A DNA stretch of 34,807 bases from assembly GCA_004299145.1 (NCBI GenBank), contig SCQD01000178.1, positions 1 to 34,807 of the forward strand, given 5' to 3'. The position numbers and the translations under genes were made by a program. Positions 8,305 to 20,109 of this stretch are shown here, one piece after another. Below the pieces are notes generated by a model. That model ran no database searches, was not told the DNA's origin, and was given only the letters and a program-made list of their open reading frames with translations. This DNA is from Methylococcaceae bacterium (GTDB taxonomy: Bacteria > Pseudomonadota > Gammaproteobacteria > Methylococcales > Methylococcaceae). The stretch's first letter is position 1. Every line of letters starts with the position of its first letter.

Positions 8305-9611
8305 AGACTTTCGCCGTCTATACGCTGATCCTGCTGATCCTGCTCGCCGGGCTGCTGGCCGTGATCTACACCACCCTGGTCACCAGCGGCGACCCCGGCT
8401 ACGTCATCATCGGCCACGGGGAATACGCCATGGAAAGCACGCTGCTGTCCCTGCTGATTTTTCTGCTGGCGCTGTTCATCGTGACGTACCTGACCTTGCG
8501 CTTACTGGGCACCATGATCAGTCTGCCCAAATCCATTCAGCAGCATAGCGCCCGCAAAAAAAACCAGCGCTCGCAGGAAGCCTTGCTGATCGGCCTGTAT
8601 GAATCGGCGCAGGGCAACTGGGAAAAAGCCGAAAAAACCCTGATCCGCCACGCCGCCAACAGCGGCGCGCCGCTGATCCACTATCTCACCGCCGCCCGCG
8701 CCGCCCAATCCCGCGGCGCCAGGGAACTGCGCGACGAATACCTGAAAGTCGCCGCGGAAACCATGCCCGAGGCGGAACTGGCCATCGGCCTGACCCGCGC
8801 CGAACTACAGTTGTCGGAGAGACAGTTCAACGATGCGCTGGCCAATCTGTCACAGCTCAACAAAATCGCCCCCACCCACGCGGCGGTACTGAAACTGCTG
8901 CACCGCACCTATGCCCAGCTGGAAGACTGGGAAGCCCTGCGCAACCTGCTGCCGACGCTGTCGGGCAACAAAGTGATGATGGAAGCGGAAATCAAGCTGC
9001 TGGAAACCGAAACCTACAGCGCCCTCATCAAACAAAAAGCCGGCGCCAAAAACGCCGCCGCGCTGAAAGAGCTCTGGAAACACGTCCCCAAGCACATTCG
9101 CGCCGTTACCGGCGTACAAACGCTGTACTTTGCCGCCATGATAGAAGCCGGCGCCGGAGCCGACATCGAAAACGATCTGCGCGAACTGCTGGTCAAGGAA
9201 TGGGAGCAAACCCTGCTGGTGCTGTACGGCTGCATTGAATTGCGCGGCGACGCCGCCAGCGCTCAAGTGCGGTTTCTGGAAGGACTGCTGGTGAAAAAAC
9301 CCAATGACGCGGTATTGCTCCGGGTCTTGGGACGGCTATGCCTGCGCAGCCGCCTGTACAGCCTGGCGGAACAATATCTGACGCAAAGCCTGGCGGTCGA
9401 ACCCAGCGTGGAGGCCTACCAGCTGATGGGCGAAGCGCTGACGCAGCGCGGCGACAAAGCCGCCGCCAGCGATTATTACCGCAAAGGCCTGCTGATGGCT
9501 TCCAATGAAGTGGTGCAACAGATTGAGGAACATCCCGAAGCCGACTTGCCGATGGAGGAAACCCCGCTCGACGATACCACCGCAGGGAACGACGCAGTGG
9601 AAGCCAAATGA
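8301..9611 (+). CDS. hemY: HemY family inner-membrane TPR protein of the heme operon
   Basis: The 436-residue product has the HemY_N layout. There are two N-terminal membrane helices (about 4-26 and 46-67) with the conserved YVIIGHGEYAMESTLL segment between them, then TPR-like helical repeats such as AEQYLTQSLAVEPSVEAYQLMGEAL. It is a proteobacterial HemY of unknown biochemical role in late heme synthesis, not the Gram-positive oxidase of the same name. The GTG start at 8301 overlaps the hemDX stop. The C-terminus is acidic and of low complexity. No terminator was seen downstream; a palindromic repeat pair follows within 35 bases. Confidence 0.88.
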   Translation: MKTFAVYTLILLILLAGLLAVIYTTLVTSGDPGYVIIGHGEYAMESTLLSLLIFLLALFIVTYLTLRLLGTMISLPKSIQQHSARKKNQRSQEALLIGLYESAQGNWEKAEKTLIRHAANSGAPLIHYLTAARAAQSRGARELRDEYLKVAAETMPEAELAIGLTRAELQLSERQFNDALANLSQLNKIAPTHAAVLKLLHRTYAQLEDWEALRNLLPTLSGNKVMMEAEIKLLETETYSALIKQKAGAKNAAALKELWKHVPKHIRAVTGVQTLYFAAMIEAGAGADIENDLRELLVKEWEQTLLVLYGCIELRGDAASAQVRFLEGLLVKKPNDAVLLRVLGRLCLRSRLYSLAEQYLTQSLAVEPSVEAYQLMGEALTQRGDKAAASDYYRKGLLMASNEVVQQIEEHPEADLPMEETPLDDTTAGNDAVEAK

Positions 9612-9643
9612 GGTCCGATGGCTCGTTTGCCGCTCGCGCTGCT

Positions 9644-9826
9644 CGTTCCCAAGCTCCGCTTGGGAATGCAGTTCGGGAAGCTCCGGCTTCCCGGCCCTCG
9701 CCACGCCGCTACAAAAAAACGTGGCTCGTCGCCCCGGCTCACGCCGCCTTGCAAGTTCCAGTTTCCCATTCCCACCCGGGAAGCCGGAGCTTCCCAGGCC
9801 TGGTTCCCAAGCGGAGCTTGGGAACC
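9644..9826. repeat. Inverted pair of REP-like palindromic repeats
   Basis: Two blocks each hold two palindromes: 9644-9668 with 9674-9694, and 9776-9796 with 9802-9826. The second block is nearly the reverse complement of the first, so the whole region is a large composite inverted repeat around an 80-base spacer. The core motifs are TTCCCAAGCTCCGCTTGGGAA and GGGAAGCTCCGGCTTCCC, with small changes between copies. This architecture matches REP doublets (BIME-like elements) moved by RAYT-type transposases. The transcript could fold strongly between hemY and the receptor gene. Confidence 0.8.
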
Positions 9827-9847
9827 AGCGGAACCAGCGGAACCAGC
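9821..9847 (+). repeat. Three tandem copies of a 9-base unit
   Basis: GGAACCAGC is repeated exactly three times at 9821, 9830 and 9839, starting inside the last palindrome arm. It ends 19 bases before the receptor start and looks like slippage growth from the repeat end. Confidence 0.8.
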
Positions 9848-9866
9848 GGAATGCGGTAAGTAGCCC

Positions 9867-12074
9867 ATGTCATCCCCCTGCCGCTATATCCTCCTCCTGC
9901 TGACCCTACCCTGGCATTCACTCCGGGCTGAAGAAAGGTTGATCGATTTGCCGCTGGAAACTTTGATGGATATGACGATAGACATCACCACCGCTTCGCG
10001 CTACCAGGAAAAAAGCAGCGACACCCCGTCGACGGTCATCGTGGTCACCAAGCAGCAAATTCAGGAACGCGGCTACCTCAATCTGTCGCAGGTGTTGCAA
10101 GACCTGCCCAATATCGATATCCAGCGCTACGCCTCGCAATTGACTTCCGACCAATACAGCATCCGCGGCATCGCCAAAAATAACGGCTTTTTGATATTGC
10201 AGGACGGCATCCGCATCAATTCACCCACCGGTGAGCCCATCCCGGTCAACGACAACTTTCCCATCCATTACGCCAAGCAAATCGAAGTCGTGTATGGGCC
10301 GGCGTCGGTCATGTATGGGGCGGATGCGCTGACGGCGGTCATCAACATCATTACCGACCAGGCCGAAGACATCAACGGCGTGGAAACCAAAGGCGTCGTC
10401 GGCGAGTACAACAGCTACAGCCACTACGTCAAGGCCGGCAAACAGCTCGGCGAAAACGTTGCCATCATTGCCGGCGGCCACTACAAGGAATCCGACAACC
10501 CCGATCTGGGCGGTGATTACCCCAACGATTTTGCCCTGCACGATCTGGTGACGTTTGGCGGTCAAACCGTTACTCCGGCCGGGGACAGAACCGGCTATCG
10601 CGGCGAAAGCAGCAGCCATAGCGCCTATGCCAAGCTGACGTTGTACAAAGACTTGGATATCGGTATTAATTACTCGATGTTCAAAGGGCGCAGCGATATC
10701 GGCTCGCGGCCCGATTACGCCGATTATGGCGCCGACGCCTATATCAATACCGGCTTGGGCACCGCTTATGCCAATTACCGGCTGCACATCAGCGACAAAC
10801 TCTCTGGATTTATCCGCGCCAACTACTCCTGGTACGAATTAACCCCGGACAGCCGCTTCAGCAATATCTACAACGACTTCACCCGCAGCGGCGGCTATAA
10901 ATATGCCTCCGGAGAACGCAAGCAACTGGAAGCGCAGCTGCAATACCAGATTCACCCGGCGCATACCCTCAGCGCCGGCATCAGTCTGGAAGACTATTAC
11001 GCCATTCCCAAGACGGTGGATCTGGACCATCCTTACAACCCGGACCGGGAACCCAACGCGCAAAATGCTTTTTATGCCGGCACCAACGACGCGTTGCCGG
11101 TAAAAATGCAGTATTTCGGGTACGAAAACATCGGCACCTATTTGCAGTGGAGCGCCAACTGGACTTCCATGCTGTCGACCACGGCGGCCATACGCTACGA
11201 CGGCAACTCCATCTACCCCAACACGGTCAATCCCAAGCTGGGGCTGGTATTCAAGCCGGTCGACAAAGTCGTGGCCAAATTGCTGTACGGCACGGCGTTT
11301 CTGGCGCCGTCACCGATGTTTTCCCGCGAACACTATGGCTCGTTCTCCGGACAGCAAAACGCGCAAGGCCAATACAGCGGCGATTTTTTCAATATCCCCA
11401 ACCCGGCGCTGAAACCCGAGACCATCGACACCGTCGAATTCAACACGGATTACCAGATCACCGACCAGCTGACGCTGGGCGTCAGCGCTTACGCCAACTG
11501 GCTGGACGGCATCATTTCGCCCACGTTGACCCCCACGCCGGTCAGCCATTACATTCCGGGCGGATTCATCGCCACGACCCAGCATAACGACAATATCGGC
11601 AATTCCATCGCCTACGGCGGCGACCTGCACTTCAACTACCAAAAGCAGTTTTCCGGCTCCGTGCTCAAGCTATGGGGCAACTACAGCCATGCCGACGGCG
11701 CATTGAGCCGCAGCGACTCCGGTTTTTCCACCGGGCTGCCGGACGTTGCCGCACACAAAGTCAAGCTGGGGCTTACTTATACGCTGCAAGACAAATACAC
11801 CATCACGCCGAAGCTGTATTGGATAGGCGCGACCAATTCGTGGCAGACCCAAGCGAACGACCCCGCCGAACTGCAAAACGTCCCGTCTTATGTGCGCCTG
11901 GATTTATACCTGAGCGCCAAGGTCATGAAAAATCTGTCCTTGTTTTTGAACGTCAGCAACCTGTTGGATCAGCGCTACTACAACACGGGCGACCGCTACG
12001 ATTCGTCGTTGGTCTATTCCCCACAAGACCCCAGGATAGTCAGCGGTGGATTTATTTATCAGTTTGGCGATTAA
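9867..12074 (+). CDS. TonB-dependent outer-membrane receptor (first of operon)
   Basis: This 735-residue protein has a signal peptide (residues 1-21, hydrophobic core YILLLLTLPW, cleavage near LRAEE). A plug domain follows (TPSTVIVVTKQQIQERGYLNLSQVLQDLPNIDIQ, then VVYGPASVMYGADALTAVINIIT), then a long 22-strand barrel region. The C-terminal region FLNVSNLLDQRYYNTG is typical; the final residues are FGD rather than a terminal Phe. Such receptors import metal chelates, cobalamin or other ligands using TonB energy. The segment LPLETLMDMTIDITTAS just after the signal marks the same subfamily as the next receptor and the remnant at 18235. It lies 24 bases upstream of the second receptor, so they are likely cotranscribed. 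The substrate cannot be told from sequence. Confidence 0.9.
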   Translation: MSSPCRYILLLLTLPWHSLRAEERLIDLPLETLMDMTIDITTASRYQEKSSDTPSTVIVVTKQQIQERGYLNLSQVLQDLPNIDIQRYASQLTSDQYSIRGIAKNNGFLILQDGIRINSPTGEPIPVNDNFPIHYAKQIEVVYGPASVMYGADALTAVINIITDQAEDINGVETKGVVGEYNSYSHYVKAGKQLGENVAIIAGGHYKESDNPDLGGDYPNDFALHDLVTFGGQTVTPAGDRTGYRGESSSHSAYAKLTLYKDLDIGINYSMFKGRSDIGSRPDYADYGADAYINTGLGTAYANYRLHISDKLSGFIRANYSWYELTPDSRFSNIYNDFTRSGGYKYASGERKQLEAQLQYQIHPAHTLSAGISLEDYYAIPKTVDLDHPYNPDREPNAQNAFYAGTNDALPVKMQYFGYENIGTYLQWSANWTSMLSTTAAIRYDGNSIYPNTVNPKLGLVFKPVDKVVAKLLYGTAFLAPSPMFSREHYGSFSGQQNAQGQYSGDFFNIPNPALKPETIDTVEFNTDYQITDQLTLGVSAYANWLDGIISPTLTPTPVSHYIPGGFIATTQHNDNIGNSIAYGGDLHFNYQKQFSGSVLKLWGNYSHADGALSRSDSGFSTGLPDVAAHKVKLGLTYTLQDKYTITPKLYWIGATNSWQTQANDPAELQNVPSYVRLDLYLSAKVMKNLSLFLNVSNLLDQRYYNTGDRYDSSLVYSPQDPRIVSGGFIYQFGD

Positions 12075-12098
12075 GAAAACGAGTCGAATGAGGCCGCA

Positions 12099-14105
12099 AT
12101 GATGAAACGCCGCCTTTATCTGGTGACGCTGATACCGTTGTTAGGTGCGCAAGCACTATTTGCACAGGAAGACGCCAAGCTGATCGAACTCTCCCTGGAA
12201 GAACTCATGCACGTAACCGTGAATACCGCGTCGAAAGAAAATGAAGCCATCGGCAATGCGGCGGCGGTGATCAACACCATTTCCCGCGAAGAAATCAGCC
12301 GTTTCGGCGCCAATACTCTGGCCGAAGTCCTGGAGCGCTCGACCAGCCTATTGATGACCGGTTCGCACATGTACGGGCAAAACGTCGCCTCCCTGCGTGG
12401 CGATCTGGCGACGCACATCGACAATCACGTGCTGTTCCTGCTCAATGGCCGTCCGGTGCGTGAAGGCATGTTCGGCGGCTTGAACTATTCGCTCTATTCC
12501 GCTTTTCCGCTGGCGATGATCGATAAAATCGAGGTCATACGCGGGCCCGGCTCGGTACTGTACGGCTCCAATGCCTACAGCGGCGTCATCAACATCATTA
12601 CCCGCAAAAGCGGGGAGGCGGGCACGACCACGCGCATTGCCGCCAAAGGCGGAACCTACAACTCCCAAGGCGTCGAAGCCAGCCATTTCTGGAACAGCGG
12701 CGATTTGAAGCTCAACGGCGGCATGCAGTTTTTCCACACGGACGGCTGGCATTTCCAAGGCGTCGACGAGCGGGGCGTGGACAATTCCGCGCCTTGGGGC
12801 AACGGCAATCTTGCCCTGTTCGCCAATGGTCAATACCGGGAGCTGAACGTGGATTTTCTCTGGACCAGCACCGAGCAAACCCACTGGGGTGCGCTGCCGG
12901 TATGGGTCGGCAATCAGGCCACCCAGATGGACAAGCTGTTTTTCAACGTGGGCTGGGATCACCGCTTTACCGACCACTGGCGCTTGAACGTCAACGGCAC
13001 TTACAACACGTTCAACAACCATCTGCTGCTACCCACGTCGGTGGACGGCGCGCCGCCGCAATGGCTGCCCAACAGCCAGCTGAGCCGCGACGGACTGTTC
13101 GAAGCCACCCATTTTTTTGAATACGGATCGTGGAAACTGCTGTTCGGCAGCAGCGTCAACGTGATGTCGGGAACGGAACTGACCCGCTACGGCAGCCGGA
13201 TCGCCAACACCGAAATTGCCGATTTTATTCAGCCCTGGTACAGCCTTTACACCCAGGTGGATTATCAAGTTTCCGACGCTTTGAAACTCACCGCCGGCGG
13301 CCAGGCCATCAAAACCCGCCAGGAAGCCTGGGGCGCCGTGCCCAGGGCCGGGGTTATTTATCATTTCAACCGGGAAAGCGGCGTTAAAGTGTTGTACGGC
13401 GAGGCATTCCGCGCGCCATTCCAGTTCGAGAACAACATCGACGTACCCGGCGTTTTGATCGGCAACGCCTCCATCCGTCCCGAAACGGTGGGAACGCTGG
13501 ATTTACAGGCCTTTTACCACGGCGCCCATCACCAACTCGCCCTTACTTACTTCAACAGCCTGCAAAGCGAACTCATCGGCAGAATCCCCACGCCGGACGG
13601 CATCACCAACACCTTCACCAACAAGGGCGAATTGTCGATCCAAGGCGTGGAACTGGAAGGCAAGCTGGCTTGGGATGACTGGTTCCTCACGTCGTCGGCC
13701 ACTTACCAGAGCAATCGCACCGACGGCGGCGTCGATAATTACACGACCATCCCCAACGTCATGGCAAAACTGGGGCTCAGTTATAAAATCACTTCCCAAT
13801 TCACGGCAGGCGTGTTCAACAGCTTTTTTACCCATTATCACGACGTGCAAAACCACTTTCCCAACGCGTCGTTTACCACGCAATACGTCAACCCGCCCCC
13901 CAAATCGTTCGACTTGATGACGCTCAAACTGGATTTTGATTTGGGCGCTTACATAGGCGGCAACCGCCCCCTGAAAACCACCCTATATGCATACAATCTG
14001 CTGGATGAAAAAATATACCAGCCGGAATTCAATCGTGGACGCATCAATTCGATTCCCGCCAAACAGGGGCGGAGTTTTTATTTTGGCTTTGAATACGCTT
14101 TCTGA
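12099..14105 (+). CDS. TonB-dependent outer-membrane receptor (second of operon)
   Basis: This 668-residue receptor has a signal peptide ending near LFAQED, then LSLEELMHVTVNTASKENE, a plug domain (NAAAVINTISREEISRFGANTLAEVLE, IEVIRGPGSVLYGSNAYSGVINIIT) and a barrel ending in a terminal aromatic (FYFGFEYAF), as expected for outer-membrane insertion. GAGG at 12090-12093 serves either ATG 12099 or ATG 12102; the second has better spacing. Only two bases separate its stop from the YfiR-like gene, which strongly suggests a functional link between ligand uptake or sensing at the outer membrane and the downstream sensor pair. The ligand is unknown. Confidence 0.9.
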   Translation: MMKRRLYLVTLIPLLGAQALFAQEDAKLIELSLEELMHVTVNTASKENEAIGNAAAVINTISREEISRFGANTLAEVLERSTSLLMTGSHMYGQNVASLRGDLATHIDNHVLFLLNGRPVREGMFGGLNYSLYSAFPLAMIDKIEVIRGPGSVLYGSNAYSGVINIITRKSGEAGTTTRIAAKGGTYNSQGVEASHFWNSGDLKLNGGMQFFHTDGWHFQGVDERGVDNSAPWGNGNLALFANGQYRELNVDFLWTSTEQTHWGALPVWVGNQATQMDKLFFNVGWDHRFTDHWRLNVNGTYNTFNNHLLLPTSVDGAPPQWLPNSQLSRDGLFEATHFFEYGSWKLLFGSSVNVMSGTELTRYGSRIANTEIADFIQPWYSLYTQVDYQVSDALKLTAGGQAIKTRQEAWGAVPRAGVIYHFNRESGVKVLYGEAFRAPFQFENNIDVPGVLIGNASIRPETVGTLDLQAFYHGAHHQLALTYFNSLQSELIGRIPTPDGITNTFTNKGELSIQGVELEGKLAWDDWFLTSSATYQSNRTDGGVDNYTTIPNVMAKLGLSYKITSQFTAGVFNSFFTHYHDVQNHFPNASFTTQYVNPPPKSFDLMTLKLDFDLGAYIGGNRPLKTTLYAYNLLDEKIYQPEFNRGRINSIPAKQGRSFYFGFEYAF

Positions 14106-14107
14106 AT

Positions 14108-14682
14108 ATGTGGGATTTTTTATTTAAGCCGATACGCCTGCCGCGCCGCCTGCACGCCGCCTGCGGCTTGTTCGCTTTGCTGGCGATGCTGGGCCTGTCT
14201 TTGTCCGCCGCCACCGCCGCGCAAACCGGCGAAGCCGAACTCAAAGTCGCCTTTCTGTTCAACTTTTTAAAACTGACCGAATGGCCCGATATCGGCAGCT
14301 CGGAAACAGTAGACCTTTGTCTGGCACGCATCGATCCTTTCGACAGCGCCCTGGATATTTTTCAAGGACAACAAATACAAGGCAAGCCGGTAAAAACGCG
14401 CATACTGGAATCGGCAAAAAATCTCCCCGGCTGCCGCTTATTGTTTATTCCCGACAGCGACAAGGTCGGCGCTATCCCGGCCTGGCTGGAAGCCGCGGCC
14501 AGCCTGGCCGTGCTGACCGTCAGCGACCGCACCGGTTTTATCGATCACGGCGGCATGATCGGCTTGATCATTCTCGACAACAAATTGCGGTTCGAAGTCA
14601 ACCTGGAACCCGTTCAGCACAGCGGCCTGAAACTGCGCGCGCAACTCCTGCAACTGGCACTGCGTGTCGAGGGAATAAGACC

Positions 14683-14686
<4 letters not shown>
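14108..14686 (+). CDS. YfiR/DUF4154 family periplasmic regulator
   Basis: This 192-residue protein has an N-terminal export signal (about residues 15-38, AlaThrAlaAlaGln cleavage region) followed by the DUF4154 pattern: [57 protein letters not shown], then [15 protein letters not shown]. YfiR of Pseudomonas is a periplasmic repressor of the CHASE8 diguanylate cyclase YfiN. Here the next gene, overlapping by ATGA, also has a CHASE8 sensor but a histidine-kinase output. The protein therefore most likely relays a periplasmic or outer-membrane signal to that kinase. The family is clear; the partner relation is inferred from coupling and known YfiR-YfiN biology. Confidence 0.88.
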
Positions 14687-17376
<2,690 letters not shown>

Positions 17377-17389
17377 GGAGCATCCCGCC

Positions 17390-18247
17390 ATGAAGACACC
17401 CGCCGACCAACTGCGCAGTCTGCTGGCCCGCCCCGGCATGCTGCTGCTCCCCGGCTGTTACGACGCTATCTCCGCCAGGCTGATCGAAGCCGCCGGCTTT
17501 GCCGCCGGTTTCATGAGCGGTTTCGCCGTGTCAGCCGCGCGCTTGGGGCTACCGGATACCGGACTGATTTCCTATAGCGAATTGCTGGAACAAGGACGCG
17601 GCATTTGCAGCGCGGTGCACATACCGATGTTCGGCGACGGCGACACCGGCTTCGGCAACGCCATGAACGTCAAACGCACCGTACAAGGCTATGCCGGCGC
17701 CGGCTTTGCCTGCATCATGCTGGAAGACCAGGTGGCGCCCAAGCGCTGCGGCCACACCCAGGGCAAAGCCGTGGCGAACCGCGACGAGGCCTTTCTTCGC
17801 ATCCGCGCCGCGGTGGATGCGCGCGATGCCGGTGCGGACATTCTGATCATGGCGCGTACCGACGCCCGCGGCACCCATGGCATGGACGAAGCCATCGCCC
17901 GCTGCCGGCAGTTTCGCGAATTGGGCGCCGACATCACGTTTCTGGAAGCCCCGGAGAGCGTGGAAGAAATGCGGCGCTACTGCCGCGAAGTGGATGGCCC
18001 GAAAATGGCCAACATGCTCGAATACGGCAAAACCCCGCTGCTGCCCCCGGCGGAACTGCAAGCGCTGGGTTACCAGCTGGCCGCCTATCCGTTGACCCAG
18101 CTCAGCGTGGCGATCAAGGCCATGCGCGCGGCTTTGCAGGACATCAAAAACGGCGAACCGGCCGAGGTGATGGATTTTGAAGACTTGAAAAGCGCGGTGG
18201 GGTTTCCGGCGTATTATGCTGAAGAAGAGCGCTATCAAAACCGGTAA
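17390..18247 (+). CDS. PEP mutase / isocitrate lyase superfamily C-C or P-C lyase
   Basis: This 285-residue enzyme belongs to the ICL/PEPM superfamily. Seen are PGCYDAISARL, the Mg-binding DGDTGFG (Asp83, Asp85), Glu112 in LEDQVAPKRCGH, the active-site KRCGH (118-122), and MARTDA. The cysteine loop indicates a lyase (methylisocitrate, dimethylmalate or oxaloacetate-type) rather than a phosphonate mutase, but the exact substrate cannot be set. AAGGAG at 17375-17380 lies 9 bases before the ATG, and only 13 bases separate it from the kinase gene, so it may be read from the same transcript. Its 3' end overlaps the antisense receptor remnant. Confidence 0.82.
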   Translation: MKTPADQLRSLLARPGMLLLPGCYDAISARLIEAAGFAAGFMSGFAVSAARLGLPDTGLISYSELLEQGRGICSAVHIPMFGDGDTGFGNAMNVKRTVQGYAGAGFACIMLEDQVAPKRCGHTQGKAVANRDEAFLRIRAAVDARDAGADILIMARTDARGTHGMDEAIARCRQFRELGADITFLEAPESVEEMRRYCREVDGPKMANMLEYGKTPLLPPAELQALGYQLAAYPLTQLSVAIKAMRAALQDIKNGEPAEVMDFEDLKSAVGFPAYYAEEERYQNR

Positions 18248-18466
18248 CTGAACCACACCCGAAAGTTACGCGCATCCTGGGGTATCTGGTCGACGATGGT
18301 TTCGCTGCCTGCCGGATTGACGTAGCGCTTGTCAGCGCTTGTCCAAGTTCATCAATTGATCCAGCGGCAGCGTAACCAGCGCTTCCGATGCCAACTCATC
18401 ACTCAAGGCCGCCCCCGTCCATAGCAGCAATCCCAGGCAGCCACAAAAGCGCCTATAGTTGTTCAC
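18235..18466 (-). pseudogene. TonB-dependent receptor reduced to its two ends
   Basis: On the minus strand a GTG at 18466 starts a signal peptide (FCGCLGLLLWTGAALSDE) followed by LVTLPLDQLMNLDKR, the N-terminal signature of the receptors at 9867 and 12099, then a stop at 18334. The next frame gives DKRYVNPAGSETIVDQ and ARNFRVWFSYRF with stop at 18235-18237, a typical receptor C-terminus. Hundreds of codons between are gone. At the junction the 10-base unit AGCGCTTGTC is present twice in tandem (18324-18333, 18334-18343); removing one copy restores a single frame. The gene cannot make a functional receptor. Confidence 0.8.
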
Positions 18467-18474
18467 TGTAGGTG

Positions 18475-18930
18475 TTAAGCGAGTTCAAACTCGGCAGGGT
18501 CGATTTTCAATTCCTGGGCGATTTTTTTGGCGACGTATTTTTCCTGGTCGTCAAAATTGCCGTCAGCCCCGGCAATGGCGATGATCAGGCGCAGAACCAG
18601 GCGCGACGGCTGGTCGTCGGCGCTCATTTTACGAATCGCATCGTAAGTTTTTGCTTCACCCAGGTCCTTGTCCAGTTCCAGCAACGTCGCATAGTTCTGG
18701 AAGCACTCCAGCATTTCCTTACTGGAAAATACCGACAAAGCGTCGAAATTTTCGATAAAGCGCAGCATTTTCTGCTTTTCTTCCGCGGAAACCGCGCCGT
18801 CGGCCAGGGCGATCAACGCCGACCCGCTCATGCAGGCACGCATGAAATCCTTGTGCCGGTATTTGAGCGCTTCGACCTTGAGTTCGCCGGCGGATTGCTT
18901 CAGATTATTCAAAATATCTTGAAAACTCAT
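18475..18930 (-). CDS. terB: TerB family tellurite-resistance type protein
   Basis: The 151-residue cytoplasmic, acidic, all-helical protein matches the TerB fold. There are two repeats with acidic metal-site patterns (ALIALADGAVSAEEKQKM and IAIAGADGNFDDQEKYVAKKIA). TerB proteins bind divalent metal and associate with TerC membrane proteins in stress or phage-response complexes. GGGGAG lies just upstream of the ATG and a good promoter is at 18966-18995. The neighbouring leftward DUF475 TerC-type gene supports a TerB-TerC pairing. Whether it confers tellurite resistance is not shown. Confidence 0.85.
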   Translation of the reverse strand: MSFQDILNNLKQSAGELKVEALKYRHKDFMRACMSGSALIALADGAVSAEEKQKMLRFIENFDALSVFSSKEMLECFQNYATLLELDKDLGEAKTYDAIRKMSADDQPSRLVLRLIIAIAGADGNFDDQEKYVAKKIAQELKIDPAEFELA

Positions 18931-18965
18931 ATTTTCTCCCCATGGATAGCTAAAATTAAAACCTG

Positions 18966-18995
18966 ATTATAACAATACGCTTAAAGTTGCATCAA
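18966..18995 (-). promoter_or_regulatory. Sigma-70 promoter of terB
   Basis: On the minus strand, TTGATG (18995-18990) and TATAAT (18971-18966) are 18 bases apart, with the terB ATG about 36 bases downstream of the -10. The -35 overlaps the last codons of the upstream TerC-type gene, so terB can be transcribed independently. Confidence 0.7.
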
Positions 18996-20026
18996 CTTTT
19001 GGCGTGCAACCTTTTATAGCGTACCGAAGAAACCAGCGACAAGGTAATCAATACCACGCCGATCAAACCGGTAAACACCTCGGGGATATCCACCACGATA
19101 CCGGCCAGCATAATGGCGGCCAGCATGCCGATGGCCCAATGCGCGCCGTGTTCGAGAAAAACGTAATCGTCCAGCGTGCCTTTGTTGACCAGAAACACTG
19201 TCAACGAACGCACGAACATGGCGCCTATCGCCAAGCCCAGCATGATGACGACGACGTCGCGGGTAATGGCAAATGCACCGATAACCCCGTCGAACGAAAA
19301 CGAGGCATCCAGGACTTCCAGATACAAAAACCCGGCGATACCTGCGCGTTTGGCGATATTGCTCGCAATCTCGCCTTCGTCCTCACTGGCGAACAGCCGG
19401 TCCAGACTGCTGACGCCGATGTGCAAAATCACCCCGGCGACCCCGGCCGTGAGCAAAGCCAGGCGCTGCGCCGCGTCGATGGTCAGATAGTGTTGCATGA
19501 GAAACAACACCAGCAGCGCGACCATGACTTCCATGGAATCCAGCTTGCCCAGCGCCGCCAGGCGTTTTTCAATCATGGCTATCCAGTGCAGTTCCTTGGC
19601 CTCGTTCAACATGAACGCAAGGAACACCAGCAGCAAAAACATGCCGCCAAACGCCGAAATACCAACGTGGCTGTCTTTCAGGTGGCTGGAATAGGTTTCC
19701 GGATGATGCAGCGCCATCAAGGCGACGTCTTCCAACCCCTGTCCGGTAGCGACGGCAACGATGACCAGCGGAAACAACAAGCGCATGCCGAATACGGCAA
19801 TCAAAATACCCACCGTCAGAAATATCTGCTGCCAGCGGCGGTCCATTTCCTTCAACACCGAGGCGTTGACCACGGCGTTGTCGAAAGAAATGCTGATTTC
19901 CATCACCCCCAGCACCAAAGCCAAAGCCATGGCGCCCCAACCATTGCCGCCCGAATGACTGCCCCAGAGGTACGCCCCGCCCAAACACAACAGGGTGACG
20001 ACGATGGAATACAGAAAATCTTTCAC
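18992..20026 (-). CDS. TerC/DUF475 family integral membrane protein
   Basis: The 344-residue protein has about nine membrane helices and the two TerC signature segments with acidic residues in the membrane: EISISFDNAVVNA near residue 45 and LDASFSFDGVIGAFA near residue 245. DUF475 proteins are long TerC relatives, thought to transport or sense metal ions such as manganese or calcium. The start is GTG 20026, supported by GAGGAG seven bases upstream. It is oriented with terB, 61 bases ahead of it. The transported ion is unknown. Confidence 0.85.
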   Translation of the reverse strand: MKDFLYSIVVTLLCLGGAYLWGSHSGGNGWGAMALALVLGVMEISISFDNAVVNASVLKEMDRRWQQIFLTVGILIAVFGMRLLFPLVIVAVATGQGLEDVALMALHHPETYSSHLKDSHVGISAFGGMFLLLVFLAFMLNEAKELHWIAMIEKRLAALGKLDSMEVMVALLVLFLMQHYLTIDAAQRLALLTAGVAGVILHIGVSSLDRLFASEDEGEIASNIAKRAGIAGFLYLEVLDASFSFDGVIGAFAITRDVVVIMLGLAIGAMFVRSLTVFLVNKGTLDDYVFLEHGAHWAIGMLAAIMLAGIVVDIPEVFTGLIGVVLITLSLVSSVRYKRLHAKS

Positions 20027-20109
20027 GAGAACTCCTCAATTTGTCGATAAAACCGGTCACAAGGCCACCATCCTACCGTTGCCGGGCCATGACCGTAAAG
20101 CAAACCGTT

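Noticed and set aside
9821-9847. CRISPR-like short repeats
   Set aside because: Nine-base units without spacers are simple tandem repeats; no CRISPR array or cas gene is present.
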